Of a stretch of DNA of 64,000 nt, positions 52,506 through 61,703 are shown one piece after another; within the stretch, counting starts at the first letter, position 1; every line of letters starts with the position of its first letter. The notes under the pieces are model-generated. The model made no database searches and was not told the DNA's origin. It saw only the letters and a program-made list of their open reading frames with translations. The stretch comes from Cryptosporangium phraense (GTDB lineage Bacteria > Actinomycetota > Actinomycetes > Mycobacteriales > Cryptosporangiaceae). Where the stretch lies: contig NZ_VIRS01000008.1 of assembly GCF_006912135.1 (NCBI RefSeq), forward strand, positions 204,206-268,205, given 5' to 3'. The position numbers and the translations under genes were made by a program.

Positions 52506-53666
52506 ATGGCCGACATGACCGACACCGCACCGCCCCTCGGCGGCTCGCCGCGCTCCGCCGCCGAAATCGGCTCGCAGACCTCAGCGCAGCAGGTCACCGT
52601 ACGTGCGCCGGGGCCGGCCGAACTCGCCGACTCACCGTTCCTGCGCGCCTGCCGACGCGAGCCGGTGCCGCACACGCCGGTCTGGTTCATGCGTCAGGCC
52701 GGTCGTTCGCTGCCCGAGTACCGCAAGGTCCGGGAGGGCATCGCGATGCTCGATTCGTGCCGTCGGCCCGACCTTGTGACTGAGATCACGCTCCAGCCGG
52801 TCCGCCGGCACCACGTCGATGCGGCGATCTTCTACTCCGACATCGTCGTCCCGTTGGTGGCGATCGGCATCGGGCTCGACATCGTCTCCGGCGTCGGTCC
52901 GGTCATCGACGAGCCGATCCGCACGGCGGCCGACGTCGAGCGTCTGCGCCCGCTCGGGCCGGACGACGTCCCGTACGTCACCGAGGCGGTCCGGTCGCTC
53001 GTCGGCGAGCTCGGCGCGGTGCCGCTGATCGGCTTCGCCGGGGCGCCGTTCACGCTCGCCAGCTACCTCGTCGAGGGTGGTCCGTCCCGGACGCACGCCC
53101 GCACCAAGGCGCTGATGTACGGCCGGCCCGACGTCTGGCACGCGCTGTGCGGGCGGCTGGCGCAGATCGCCAGCGCGTTCCTGCGGGTGCAGGTCGACGC
53201 CGGGGCGTCGGCGGTGCAGCTGTTCGACTCCTGGGCCGGCGCGCTCTCCGAGGCCGACTACCGCGAGTACGTCCAGCCGCACTCCGCGCGCGTGCTCGCC
53301 GACCTGGCCGAGACCGGCGTCCCGAAGATCCACTTCGGCGTCGGCACCGCCGAGCTGCTGCCGGCGATGGGCGAGGCCGGCGCGGACGTGGTCGGGGTCG
53401 ACTGGCGCACGCCATTGTCCGTGGCCTCCGGCCGGATCGGCCCGGACAAGGCCGTGCAGGGCAACCTCGACCCGGCCGTGCTGCTCGCCGACCCGCACGT
53501 CGTCGAACAGCACGTCACGCGCGTGCTGGCCGACGGCGCCGCCGCGCCCGGGCACATCTTCAACCTCGGGCACGGCGTGCTGCCGGAGACCGACCCGGAC
53601 GTCCTCACCCGGGTCGTCGAACTCGTCCACGAACGCTCGGCGCAGCCGGTCACGCGTCCGAACTGA
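52506..53666 (+). CDS. hemE: Uroporphyrinogen decarboxylase
   Basis: 386 residues, with a non-conserved N-terminal extension of about 45. It converts uroporphyrinogen III to coproporphyrinogen III. Substrate-binding residues are visible: two Arg in [14 protein letters not shown], Asp in FYSDIVVP and His in [16 protein letters not shown] 52506 and ATG 52515 are both possible. Its last 17 bp overlap the 3' end of the convergent DUF4349 gene. Feeds the CgoX/HemQ steps encoded downstream. Confidence 0.96.
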   Translation: MADMTDTAPPLGGSPRSAAEIGSQTSAQQVTVRAPGPAELADSPFLRACRREPVPHTPVWFMRQAGRSLPEYRKVREGIAMLDSCRRPDLVTEITLQPVRRHHVDAAIFYSDIVVPLVAIGIGLDIVSGVGPVIDEPIRTAADVERLRPLGPDDVPYVTEAVRSLVGELGAVPLIGFAGAPFTLASYLVEGGPSRTHARTKALMYGRPDVWHALCGRLAQIASAFLRVQVDAGASAVQLFDSWAGALSEADYREYVQPHSARVLADLAETGVPKIHFGVGTAELLPAMGEAGADVVGVDWRTPLSVASGRIGPDKAVQGNLDPAVLLADPHVVEQHVTRVLADGAAAPGHIFNLGHGVLPETDPDVLTRVVELVHERSAQPVTRPN

Positions 53667-54597
53667 CCGGCTCCTTCGGAGCCGGCTCCGACGGAGCGGC
53701 CGGGGGAGCCGGACGGCGCACCCGGCGCACCAACAGCCAGACCGGGACGCCGATCAGCGCGACCGCGGCCAGGAACGGCGCCAGCCAGCCGAGCACCATC
53801 AGCAGCACGGCGACCGTCACGACGAACGCGTCCCAGCCGTTGCGCAGCCCCACCCACAGGCCGCGTTCCTTCTTCTTCGCGACCGCCGGGGCCGACGGCT
53901 CGCTCAGCGTCAGCGTGATCGTGCTGTACGAGACCTGGTCGTTGATCGTCCGCCGGCTGGCCTCGGACGCCGCCAGCTCGCTCTCCCGGGTGGTGAGCTC
54001 CCGCTCGATCTGGGCTAGCTGGCTGATCGAGTTCGCCCGGGCCAGCAGCGCCCGGACCCGGGTCACGCTGGCCCGCTGAGCGGCGATCCGGGAGTCCAGG
54101 TCGATCGTCGCCGTCTGCAGGTCGTCGGTGCCCAGCCGCCGCGCGGTCTCCTTCCCGAGCGCGGCCACCGCGTCGACCGTCGGACCGAACCGAGCCGACG
54201 GGACGCGCAGCGTCAGCGTGGCGTAGAGCCGCTCGTCGGAGAGGTGCCGTTCGTCGCCGGCGACGTAGCCACCGGCCGCGAGCGTGGCCCGCACGGCGCG
54301 GCTCGCCGCGTCCGAGACGTCCTGGGCGGTGACCGAGAGCGCGCCGGTGTAGACGAGCGCCCGCTTCGGGTCACCGAGCGTCGTCGGTGCGTCGGGCTGT
54401 CCAGCGGGCTGCTTCCCCGGTGAGCCGGGCGTGACGGCCGGCGCGGCCGGCGCACCGCCGGAGAGCGTCTCCGACCGCGCGGCCGTGCTGTCGGCCGCTG
54501 AACCGCTGTCGTTGCTCGAATTGTCGGAACACCCGGCCAGCACCAGCAGCGCGACGATCAACGCGGCCAGGAACGCAGCGGGCTTGCGGTTGTCCAT
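53650..54597 (-). CDS. DUF4349 lipoprotein
   Basis: 315 residues. A lipoprotein signal with lipobox VLAGC (Cys 22) anchors it outside the membrane. After a Ser/Pro/Gly linker comes the DUF4349 domain (about 80-250): [15 protein letters not shown], long helices with coiled-coil character ([18 protein letters not shown]) and [14 protein letters not shown]-terminal membrane pair ([22 protein letters not shown] and so on) closes it. Function unknown; members are envelope proteins. Convergent with hemE. Confidence 0.9.
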   Translation of the reverse strand: MDNRKPAAFLAALIVALLVLAGCSDNSSNDSGSAADSTAARSETLSGGAPAAPAVTPGSPGKQPAGQPDAPTTLGDPKRALVYTGALSVTAQDVSDAASRAVRATLAAGGYVAGDERHLSDERLYATLTLRVPSARFGPTVDAVAALGKETARRLGTDDLQTATIDLDSRIAAQRASVTRVRALLARANSISQLAQIERELTTRESELAASEASRRTINDQVSYSTITLTLSEPSAPAVAKKKERGLWVGLRNGWDAFVVTVAVLLMVLGWLAPFLAAVALIGVPVWLLVRRVRRPAPPAAPSEPAPKEPVSSDA

Positions 54598-54746
54598 GGT
54601 GGTCCCTCGGGGGTTCGGGCGGCTGATTGCGGATTCGACGCCGCCCGGGCCCCGGCGGTTCCCGGGATCGTGACGCTGCCCACGTCTGCCGTATTCGGGG
54701 CCGTCGGCACCGGCGATCGGCCCGGCCGGTGCGGCACGATGAGTTC

Positions 54747-56198
54747 GTGCTGTTTGACGACCGATTTCCCCGTCCGTTGCACGTGGTCGTGGTCGGCGGT
54801 GGCATCGCCGGACTGGCCGCCGCGCTCCGCATCCGCGACACCGCCCCGGACGGAACCGCGGTCACCGTGATCGAACAGGCCGGGAGCGTGGGCGGGAAGC
54901 TCCGCACCGGCTGGGTGGCGGACGTCCCGATCGAGGACGGGGCCGAGTCGTTCCTGCTCCGCGTGCCCGAGGCAAGCGACCTGGCCGAACGCGTCGGTCT
55001 GGGCGACGACCTGGTCAGCCCGACATCGGCCGGAGCCACGGTCTGGGTCGACGGCCGGCTGCGGGCGATCCCGGGCGGCAACGTCATGGGGATCCCGGCC
55101 GACCTGGAGGCCACCGCCGCGTCCGGCGTGCTGAGCGACGACGGTCTGACCGCGGTGCGCGCCGAGCCCGGCCGCCCGGGGACGCCGCTCGGCGACGGCG
55201 ACGTCTCGGTCGGCGACCTGGTGGCCGAGCGGCTCGGGCCCGAGGTCGTCGACCGGCTGGTCGAACCGCTGCTCGGCGGCGTCTACGCCGGTCGGGCCGG
55301 CCACCTCTCGCTCCGGGCGACGATGCCCGCGCTGGCCGCGGGCCTGGCCACCCAGCCTTCGCTGATCAAGGCCGCCCGCGCCACCCGGGGCAAGCCGGGG
55401 CCGCCGAGCCCGATCTTCGGTACGGTCCGCGGCGGCCTGTCCCGGCTGGTCACGGCCGTGGCCCACGAGTCGCAGGCGGCGATCCGCACCGGGCTGCCGG
55501 TCCGCGCGCTCCGCCGCACCGCGGACGGCTGGCAGCTCACGGTCGGCTCGGCCGGTCTGGGCGGCAGCACGACCGTGCGCGCCGACGCGGTGGTGCTGGC
55601 GGTGCCCGCCGGTCCGGCGTCCAAATTGCTGACCGACGTGGACGCGGCCGCGGCCGGCACCGTCGGAGTCCTGGAGTACGCGAGCGTCGCGCTGGTCTCG
55701 TTGGTGCTGCCGGGCCGGCTGGCCCTGCCGCCGGGAACCGGCGTACTGGTCCCGGCCAGCGCCGGACGCCTGGTCAAGGCGGTCACGTACGTCTCCCAGA
55801 AGTGGGGACATACGCTGGACGACCACCGGGGCGAGCCGGTCACCGTGGTACGCGCGTCGGTCGGCAGGCACGGGGAGGAAGCCGCGCTGCAGCGGGACGA
55901 CGACGCGCTCATCGCGGCCGTGCGCGACGAACTCACCACGCTGCTGCCGGCCGCGTGGCCGGAGCCGCTCGGCGCGAAGCTCAGCCGGTGGGGCGGCGCG
56001 CTGCCGCAGTACGCGCCCGGGCACCTCGGCCGGGTCGCGGCGGTGCGCGCCGCGCTGGCCGGCGAGCCGACGCTCGCGCTGGCCGGCGCCGCGTACGACG
56101 GGGTCGGCATCCCGGCCTGCATCCGATCCGGGCAGGCGGCGGCCGACCAGGTACTGTCTGCGCTCGCACTTCAGAGGAGGGAGCCCGTTCATGGCTGA
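54747..56198 (+). CDS. cgoX: Coproporphyrinogen III / protoporphyrinogen oxidase (HemY family)
   Basis: 483 residues. An FAD flavoenzyme with the dinucleotide motif [19 protein letters not shown], the GG doublet region [10 protein letters not shown] and the C-terminal FAD motif [19 protein letters not shown]. The presence of HemQ immediately downstream implies that the real substrate is coproporphyrinogen III (CgoX) rather than protoporphyrinogen; this is from the established pathway logic. GTG 54747 is used; a TTG at 54777 just before the FAD motif is possible. Overlaps hemQ by eight bases. Confidence 0.93.
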   Translation: MLFDDRFPRPLHVVVVGGGIAGLAAALRIRDTAPDGTAVTVIEQAGSVGGKLRTGWVADVPIEDGAESFLLRVPEASDLAERVGLGDDLVSPTSAGATVWVDGRLRAIPGGNVMGIPADLEATAASGVLSDDGLTAVRAEPGRPGTPLGDGDVSVGDLVAERLGPEVVDRLVEPLLGGVYAGRAGHLSLRATMPALAAGLATQPSLIKAARATRGKPGPPSPIFGTVRGGLSRLVTAVAHESQAAIRTGLPVRALRRTADGWQLTVGSAGLGGSTTVRADAVVLAVPAGPASKLLTDVDAAAAGTVGVLEYASVALVSLVLPGRLALPPGTGVLVPASAGRLVKAVTYVSQKWGHTLDDHRGEPVTVVRASVGRHGEEAALQRDDDALIAAVRDELTTLLPAAWPEPLGAKLSRWGGALPQYAPGHLGRVAAVRAALAGEPTLALAGAAYDGVGIPACIRSGQAAADQVLSALALQRREPVHG

Positions 56199-56898
56199 GG
56201 GCAACAACCCGAACGCACAGCGGATCCGGGAGCTCAACGACTCGATCCGCTACACGATGTGGTCGGTGTTCCGGGCCGAGACCCGGCTGCCGGCCGACCG
56301 GACGGCGCTGACCGCCGAGGTCGAGGAGCTGATCGAGCAGCTGGCCCAGAAGGACGTCGTGGTGCGGGGCGTGTACGACGTCGCCGGGCTGCGCGCGGAC
56401 GCGGACGTCATGGTGTGGTGGCACGCGCCGACCTCGGACGCCCTGCAGGACGCCTACGCGCTGCTGCGCCGCACCGAGCTGGGCCGGCACCTGCAGCCGG
56501 TCTGGTCGCAGCTCGCGCTGCACCGGCCGGCCGAGTTCAACCGGAGCCACATCCCGGCGTTCCTGGCCGACGAGAACGCGCGCGCCTACGTCTGCGTGTA
56601 CCCGTTCGTCCGGTCCTACGAGTGGTACCTGCTCCCGGACGAGGAGCGGCGGGCGATGCTGGCCGAGCACGGGAAGATGGCCCGCGGGTACGCGGACGTG
56701 CGGGCGAACACCGTCGCGTCGTTCGCGCTCGGTGACTACGAGTGGATCCTGGCGTTCGAGGCCGACGAGCTGCACCGGATGGTCGACCTGATGCGTGATC
56801 TGCGGGCGTCGACGGCCCGTCGGCACGTGCGGGAGGAGATCCCGTTCTACACCGGCCGTCGGAAGCCGGTCACCGAGATCGTCGCGGCCCTACCGTAA
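56191..56898 (+). CDS. chdC: Coproheme decarboxylase (HemQ/ChdC)
   Basis: 235 residues, chlorite-dismutase fold. It removes two propionates from coproheme with peroxide to give haem b, the last step of the Gram-positive route. The proximal haem ligand is H160 in [12 protein letters not shown], the radical Tyr is Y137 in [11 protein letters not shown], and H120 in RSHIPAFL matches the extra catalytic His of actinobacterial enzymes. The Arg of chlorite dismutases is not at the distal site, so it is not a chlorite-degrading enzyme. Coupled to the oxidase gene. Terminator follows. Confidence 0.95.
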   Translation: MAEGNNPNAQRIRELNDSIRYTMWSVFRAETRLPADRTALTAEVEELIEQLAQKDVVVRGVYDVAGLRADADVMVWWHAPTSDALQDAYALLRRTELGRHLQPVWSQLALHRPAEFNRSHIPAFLADENARAYVCVYPFVRSYEWYLLPDEERRAMLAEHGKMARGYADVRANTVASFALGDYEWILAFEADELHRMVDLMRDLRASTARRHVREEIPFYTGRRKPVTEIVAALP

Positions 56899-56900
56899 CG

Positions 56901-56928
56901 ACGAAGGGCCCCGATCGGGGCCCTTCGT
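56901..56928. terminator. Bidirectional terminator between chdC and msrB
   Basis: A perfect 28-bp palindrome: ACGAAGGGCCCC and its complement around a central GATC, equal to a 12-bp stem with a 4-base loop. It starts three bases after the chdC stop and ends six bases before the stop of the convergent msrB, so it can end both transcripts (A-rich on one side, TTCGTTG on the other). Confidence 0.9.
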
Positions 56929-56933
56929 TGACC

Positions 56934-57353
56934 TCAGCCCTCGGTGGGCTCGAGCGTCAGAGAGATCGAGTTGATGCAGTAGCGGTCGTCGGTCGGCGTG
57001 CCGTAGCCCTCGCCGTGGAAGACGTGACCGAGGTGCGAGTTGCAGGTCGCGCAACGGACCTCGACCCGCCGCATGCCGAGCGTGTTGTCCTCGATCAGGA
57101 CGACGTTCTGCGCGTCCGACGGAGCGTAGAAGCTCGGCCAGCCGCAGTGCGACTCGAACTTGGTGTCCGAGCGGAACAGCTCGGTGTCGCAGGCCCGACA
57201 CCGGTAGACGCCGACGGTCTTGGTGTCGGTGTACTCACCGGTGAAGGCCCGCTCGGTGCCGGCCTCTCGGAGAACGTGGTACTCCTGGGGAGTGAGCTGA
57301 GCGCGCCACTCCGCGTCCGACTTGACGACAGTCGGTGGCGTGTGCTGGGTCAT
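56934..57353 (-). CDS. msrB: Peptide-methionine (R)-S-oxide reductase
   Basis: 139 residues. It repairs the R form of methionine sulfoxide with thioredoxin. The catalytic Cys is in DDRYCINSISL, with His/Asn contacts in SHLGHVFH. Two CxxC pairs (CRACD and CATCN) bind the structural zinc. CGWPSFY is the family hallmark. Full length, no fused MsrA. Probably monocistronic. Confidence 0.96.
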   Translation of the reverse strand: MTQHTPPTVVKSDAEWRAQLTPQEYHVLREAGTERAFTGEYTDTKTVGVYRCRACDTELFRSDTKFESHCGWPSFYAPSDAQNVVLIEDNTLGMRRVEVRCATCNSHLGHVFHGEGYGTPTDDRYCINSISLTLEPTEG

Positions 57354-57380
57354 GCCTACAAAAGTACGTGGAGCCCGCTT

Positions 57381-59942
57381 TTATTTCTCGGGCGAGGGCT
57401 CCCCGGAGGGCTCCTCGCTCGGCTTCGGCTCCTCGGACTCCGAGGCTTCCGGGCCGGACGGGCTCGAGGCCGCCGGCACCGGGAGGTAGCCGACGATCGG
57501 GTCGTGGTCGGTCCAGCGGGCCGCGAACTCGCTCTGCGCGTGCACGACGTCCACCGACGACCCGCTCAGCGACCGGCTCACCAGCACGTGGTCGAGCAGC
57601 ATCGCGTTGCCCTCGACGAGCGTCGTGTACCGGTCGCCCGCCCCCAGCTGCCCGGCCGGGTCGCTGAGCACGCCGCCGCCGGTCAGCAGCCCCAGCGTCG
57701 CCGAGTTCTCGACGTCGGAGATGCCGCCGACGACCGCGACGGCGGCGTCCGGATCCAGGGCCAGGATCGAGTCGACGAACGTGCGCACGGCCGCGGCCTG
57801 GCTGCCGCGCTGCTGCACCGACGGGCTGTGCGGCGGTTGCACGCGGCCGAACAGCGGGTCGTCGCCGGACGCGGTGACGAAGTGGTTCGCGAGGACGAAG
57901 ACCGTCCGGCCGCGGAACTTGAACTCCCCGGCCACCGACTTGCGGGCGTCGTTGAACGCCGGGCTGGAGGTCGCGATCCGGCCGGGGGAGACCGTCAGCC
58001 CGGGCTCGCCGTCGATCAGCTCCGCGGTGGTGGCCGTGGTCGCGTCGGGCGTGCCGCGGTCGACGAACGACACCCGGGCCGGGTCGTAGAGGAAGCCCAC
58101 CCGCCGGTTCTCGGGGCCGGAGCCGTCCCGGCCGGCGACCGGGTCGATCTGCCGGTAGGCGTAGCGTGGGCCGCCGGCCGCGCGGATCCCGTTCACCAGC
58201 GCGGTCCAGCCCCGGACGGCGTTCACCTGGTCCGGGTCGGTCCCGCCGTCGTCGTCCGGCATCTCCTCGACCGCCAGGACGTCGGGCGACCGCAGGTTCT
58301 TCACGATGGTGCCGGCCAGCTGCTTCACCGGCTCGGGCTCGCCGGTCAGGTTCACCGAGCCGACGTCGATGCCGGCGACGGTCAGCTCGCCGGGCTTCGG
58401 GGCCTTCGCGGTCTCCGGCTTCAACTTCGCGCTGCGGCTGCCCGGCGTCGTGAGCACGTGCAGCCGGAAGTCGCCGCCGCCGTAGTCGAGGACGCCCTCG
58501 ATCGAGCCGGGCAGCTGGTCGCCGACATTGGCCACCGGCAGCGGCGTCAGGAGGTCGTCGAGCAGCACCCGCTCGCTGTTCGGGTCGGTCGGGGTGTAGC
58601 GCAGGCCGCCGCGCGCGGTGCGCGGGGAGCCGGCGCCGCTGGGCAGCACCGGGAGCTGTCCATTCAGGCTGGTCGGACCGAGCACGACCGGGTTGTCGAC
58701 GCGGACCAGCATGCCCTCGAGCGACTCGTAGAAGTCCAGCGCGTTCAGCGTCGGCGCGAACAGCCGGTTGCCCTCGACGTCGCCGGGCGCGTCGGTGCGG
58801 ATCGCGCTGGGCGGAGTGCGGCCACCCGGGCCGATCAGCACCGGCACCGGACGCCGGGCCGCGTTCGTGAGCACCGAGACCGTCGGGCGGATCAGCTCGG
58901 TCGTCGTCAGGTTGCCGCTGCCGCTCGACCCGCCGGGCCGGTACTCGGTGACCGTGCCGGCGACCTGGACCGTGTCTCCGCTCTGGACCCGCGGAGCGGT
59001 GCCGGTGAACACGAACAGCCCGTCGCTGGTGGCCGGGTCGTTGTCGGGGATCGGGTCCTGCATCCAGAAGCCGGTCCGCCCGATCGCCGTGACGACGCCG
59101 GGCACGCTGGTGACGAGCCGACCGGCCAGCGGCGACATGTGCGAGCGGCCCTGGATGTCGGCGATCCGGGCCGTGCGGCCCGCGGTGTCGCCCTGGCCGC
59201 CGGGCGGCGACGGGGTGGCGGCCACGAAGTCGGCCGAGTTGTCGTCGGTGTCGACGCCCCCGCCCGAGCTCAGGCCGGCGATGCCGTTCTGCGGGTTCTG
59301 GTCGTTCTCGACGCCGGCCGGGCCACCGGGGTCGTCCTCGATGCTCGACGTGCCCCGGCCGCTGGACACCTTGATGTCCCGCCGGATCGCCGCGGTGGTG
59401 GAGGACAGGGCGGGCGCCGGGCGTCCCTCGGCGTCCTCGGCGCTGCCGTACCCGACGAAGTCCCGGACGCCCTCCACGGTCGTGCAGCTGGCGACGCAGT
59501 GCAGCGGGGCGATGCTCTTCACGAGCGCGACCTTGCCGCTGGTGGAGCCCAGGTCGACCGAGCCCTTGACGTCGGCCGGGGGTAAGCGGGTGGTGCCGTT
59601 GCGTCCACCGGCCTCGGCGATCAGGTACCGGCCGCCGGCCGGGACGCGGCCGGACAGCGCGGTGACGGCCCAGGAGCGGTTGCGCGGCGGCGCGTACTGG
59701 ATGCTCCAGCCGGCCAGGTCGACCGGCTCGTCGCCGCGGTTGATCAGCTCGACGTAGTCGTTGGTCCAGATCGAGCCGGGCTCGCCGCCGCCGCCGTAGA
59801 CCTGGCTGATCACCAGGTCGGCCGGCGTCGACGCGGTGCCGACGGTGGACGAGGTGGCGGTCGCGGTCAGCGCGAGCGCGACGAGCAGCGCCGGGACCGC
59901 GGACGGCAGGAAGAACGACGGACGCCGGAGCGTCTTTCCCAA
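57381..59942 (-). CDS. Secreted LTD/EEP-domain protein of the ExeM/NucH nuclease family, active site altered
   Basis: About 853 residues from TTG 59942, which yields a clean signal peptide (KTLRRPSFFLPSAVPALLVA). A lamin-tail domain (about 40-170; LVISQVYGGGGEPGSIWTND), a beta-rich middle typical of ExeM/NucH, and an endonuclease/exonuclease/phosphatase domain (about 510-820) follow, then an acidic Ser/Pro/Glu tail. The metal Glu survives in VLAVEEMPD, and DHVLVS and WTDHDPIVG are present. But the usual GD(F/L)ND is VVGGISDVE, and NHFxSK is NHFVTAS. The Asp, Asn and Lys of these motifs are thus lost, so ordinary nuclease activity is doubtful. Confidence 0.87.
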   Translation of the reverse strand: MGKTLRRPSFFLPSAVPALLVALALTATATSSTVGTASTPADLVISQVYGGGGEPGSIWTNDYVELINRGDEPVDLAGWSIQYAPPRNRSWAVTALSGRVPAGGRYLIAEAGGRNGTTRLPPADVKGSVDLGSTSGKVALVKSIAPLHCVASCTTVEGVRDFVGYGSAEDAEGRPAPALSSTTAAIRRDIKVSSGRGTSSIEDDPGGPAGVENDQNPQNGIAGLSSGGGVDTDDNSADFVAATPSPPGGQGDTAGRTARIADIQGRSHMSPLAGRLVTSVPGVVTAIGRTGFWMQDPIPDNDPATSDGLFVFTGTAPRVQSGDTVQVAGTVTEYRPGGSSGSGNLTTTELIRPTVSVLTNAARRPVPVLIGPGGRTPPSAIRTDAPGDVEGNRLFAPTLNALDFYESLEGMLVRVDNPVVLGPTSLNGQLPVLPSGAGSPRTARGGLRYTPTDPNSERVLLDDLLTPLPVANVGDQLPGSIEGVLDYGGGDFRLHVLTTPGSRSAKLKPETAKAPKPGELTVAGIDVGSVNLTGEPEPVKQLAGTIVKNLRSPDVLAVEEMPDDDGGTDPDQVNAVRGWTALVNGIRAAGGPRYAYRQIDPVAGRDGSGPENRRVGFLYDPARVSFVDRGTPDATTATTAELIDGEPGLTVSPGRIATSSPAFNDARKSVAGEFKFRGRTVFVLANHFVTASGDDPLFGRVQPPHSPSVQQRGSQAAAVRTFVDSILALDPDAAVAVVGGISDVENSATLGLLTGGGVLSDPAGQLGAGDRYTTLVEGNAMLLDHVLVSRSLSGSSVDVVHAQSEFAARWTDHDPIVGYLPVPAASSPSGPEASESEEPKPSEEPSGEPSPEK

Positions 59943-60065
59943 CTCGCTACGTCGAACGTGTCGTTGTGGGCGCTTCGTTACCGCATGTCGAGTCCGGTGC
60001 GCATGCCTCCCGCTCGTACGCTCGCGTCCCACGAGCGCACACGGTACCTGTGTCCCAACGGCCAC

Positions 60066-60094
60066 GGGGGCGGGCGGCCGAGCCGCCCACCCCC
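60066..60094. terminator. Hairpin terminator after the methyltransferase gene
   Basis: GGGGGCGGGCGGC (60066-60078) and GCCGCCCACCCCC (60082-60094) pair over 13 positions with one mismatch and a 3-base loop. It lies 20 bp beyond the stop of the leftward methyltransferase gene (60114) and upstream of the secreted-nuclease-like gene. Confidence 0.65.
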
Positions 60095-60113
60095 TTATGG
60101 GCCGAACGGGGAA

Positions 60114-61463
60114 TCAGTCGACCGTTGCGTACGACCGGCGGGTCGGGGGCATGTGGCTGCGGCCCTTCCGATCCGGACGGACGGCGAGCACCTGGTGGAT
60201 CGCGATCCGGTTGCGGTCGAAGGCCAGCGCCGAGCCGGCCATGTACAGGCGCCAGACCCGGGCGCGCCCGACGCTCGTCAGCTGGACGGCCTCCGACCAG
60301 CTCTGCTCCAGATTGGCCACCCAGGCCCGCAGCGTCTTCGCGTAGTGCTCACGCAGCGACTCGACGTCGCGAACCTCGAAGCCCACGCTCTCCAGCCGGT
60401 CGGAGATCCAGCCCGAGGACTGGAGCTCGCCGTCCGGGAAGACGTACGCGGTGATGAACGTCCGCTCGTGCTTGCCGCCGGCCCGGTTCGACTCGAGGTG
60501 CTCGGTGACCGTCGGCGGCTGGGTGATCTGGTGGCTGAGCAGCCGGCCACCCGGCTTGAGCAGGCCGTACAGCAGTTCGGCGTAGTGGGGCCACTGCTCG
60601 GTGCCGACGTGCTCGGCCATCCCGATGCTCGAGATCGCGTCGTACGGCCCGTCGTCGATGTCGCGGTAGTCCATCTCGCGGATCTCGACCAGGTCGGCCA
60701 CCCCGGCCGCCGCGGCGCGCTTCGCCGCGCCGACCGCCTGCTCGTGCGAGTTCGTGACGCCGACGACGTGGACGCCGTACTCGCGGGCGGCGTGGATGGC
60801 CATCGTGCCCCAGCCGCAGCCGACGTCGAGCAGCCGCATCCCGGGCTTCAGCCCGAGCTTGCGCGAGATCAGCTCGACCTTGTTCGTCTGCGCCTGCTCG
60901 AGCGTCGTCGTGGCGGACGGGTCGTCGAGGTCGGGCCAGTACGCGCACGAGTACGTCATCGATTCGCCCAGCACCAGCCGGTAGAACTCGTTGCCGACGT
61001 CGTAGTGGTGGCTGATCGCGGCCGCGTCCCGGCGGGCGCTGTGCAGCAGGCCACCGACCGGACGCATCTCCTCGGCCGGCGGGGGCGGGTTGGTGCCGAT
61101 CGCGCCCAGCCGCACCGCGGCGGCGAGGATCGTCCGACGGTCCTGGCTGTTCAGGTGCATGCCCTGGGTGGCGTCGAACAGGTGCAGCATCGAGTCGAGC
61201 GCTTCGATGAAGTCGCCCTCGACCGCGAGGTCGCCGGAGACGAAGGCGCGGGCCATGCCGACCTCGTTGGGGGACCAGACCAGGCGACGCAGCGCGCGCC
61301 GGTTCCGGATGACGAGGGTCGGGCCACCTTCTCGGTCGGAGGGGCCGATCGAGCTGCCGTCCCAGGCCCGGATGCGGACGGGCGGCTCGTGGCCGAAGAT
61401 CGTGGTGACGACGGGGCGTAACCGGTCAGCGACAGTTTCCTGCCGGTTAGCGAGGTACGTCAT
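60114..61463 (-). CDS. cfa: Cyclopropane-fatty-acyl-phospholipid synthase family methyltransferase
   Basis: 449 residues. The C-terminal domain is a SAM-dependent methyltransferase: motif I LLDVGCGWGTMAIHAA, followed by SIGMAEHVG and SHQITQP, the signatures of Cfa/CmaA enzymes. The N-terminal 150 residues form the Cfa lipid-binding domain (LVWSPNEVGMARAFVSGDLAVEGD). It should methylenate or methylate double bonds of membrane fatty acids (cyclopropane or 10-methyl branching); which one is not decided by sequence. Separate promoter in the AT-rich gap at 61464-61703. Confidence 0.9.
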   Translation of the reverse strand: MTYLANRQETVADRLRPVVTTIFGHEPPVRIRAWDGSSIGPSDREGGPTLVIRNRRALRRLVWSPNEVGMARAFVSGDLAVEGDFIEALDSMLHLFDATQGMHLNSQDRRTILAAAVRLGAIGTNPPPPAEEMRPVGGLLHSARRDAAAISHHYDVGNEFYRLVLGESMTYSCAYWPDLDDPSATTTLEQAQTNKVELISRKLGLKPGMRLLDVGCGWGTMAIHAAREYGVHVVGVTNSHEQAVGAAKRAAAAGVADLVEIREMDYRDIDDGPYDAISSIGMAEHVGTEQWPHYAELLYGLLKPGGRLLSHQITQPPTVTEHLESNRAGGKHERTFITAYVFPDGELQSSGWISDRLESVGFEVRDVESLREHYAKTLRAWVANLEQSWSEAVQLTSVGRARVWRLYMAGSALAFDRNRIAIHQVLAVRPDRKGRSHMPPTRRSYATVD

Positions 61464-61703
61464 TGCTTCTTGTCCTTTCGCTCACCCACCGTGGCGATTC
61501 GGTGAAGTCACGAGGTTTTGATGCAGGTCCTTCGCAGCCGCAACTATGAGGTTGCTAAAACCAACTTCTTTTGTCTGAATCATGCACCCAGACAGGGCGC
61601 TGTGGAGCCGGAAAAATACGGTGACGGCGCCCACAGCTACACGTGGTACCAGGGAACCCACAGCTTGGCATCGGATAATCGACTGCCCCGGTACGGTGCT
61701 GCT
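61464..61703. promoter_or_regulatory. AT-rich divergent promoter region
   Basis: 240 bp between the methyltransferase and LigD-polymerase genes, which are transcribed away from each other. It is AT-rich for this genome. On the plus strand a TACGGT (61692-61697) ends six bases before the ATG at 61704 and could be the -10 of a leaderless transcript, since no Shine-Dalgarno site is present. The leftward gene has the ribosome-site sequence AAGGACAAGAAG. Confidence 0.45.

Noticed and set aside
56928..59585. 885-codon plus-strand frame opposite msrB and the NucH-like gene
   Set aside because: Shadow; Arg/Gly/Val-rich with no domain, and MsrB motifs are plain on the minus strand.
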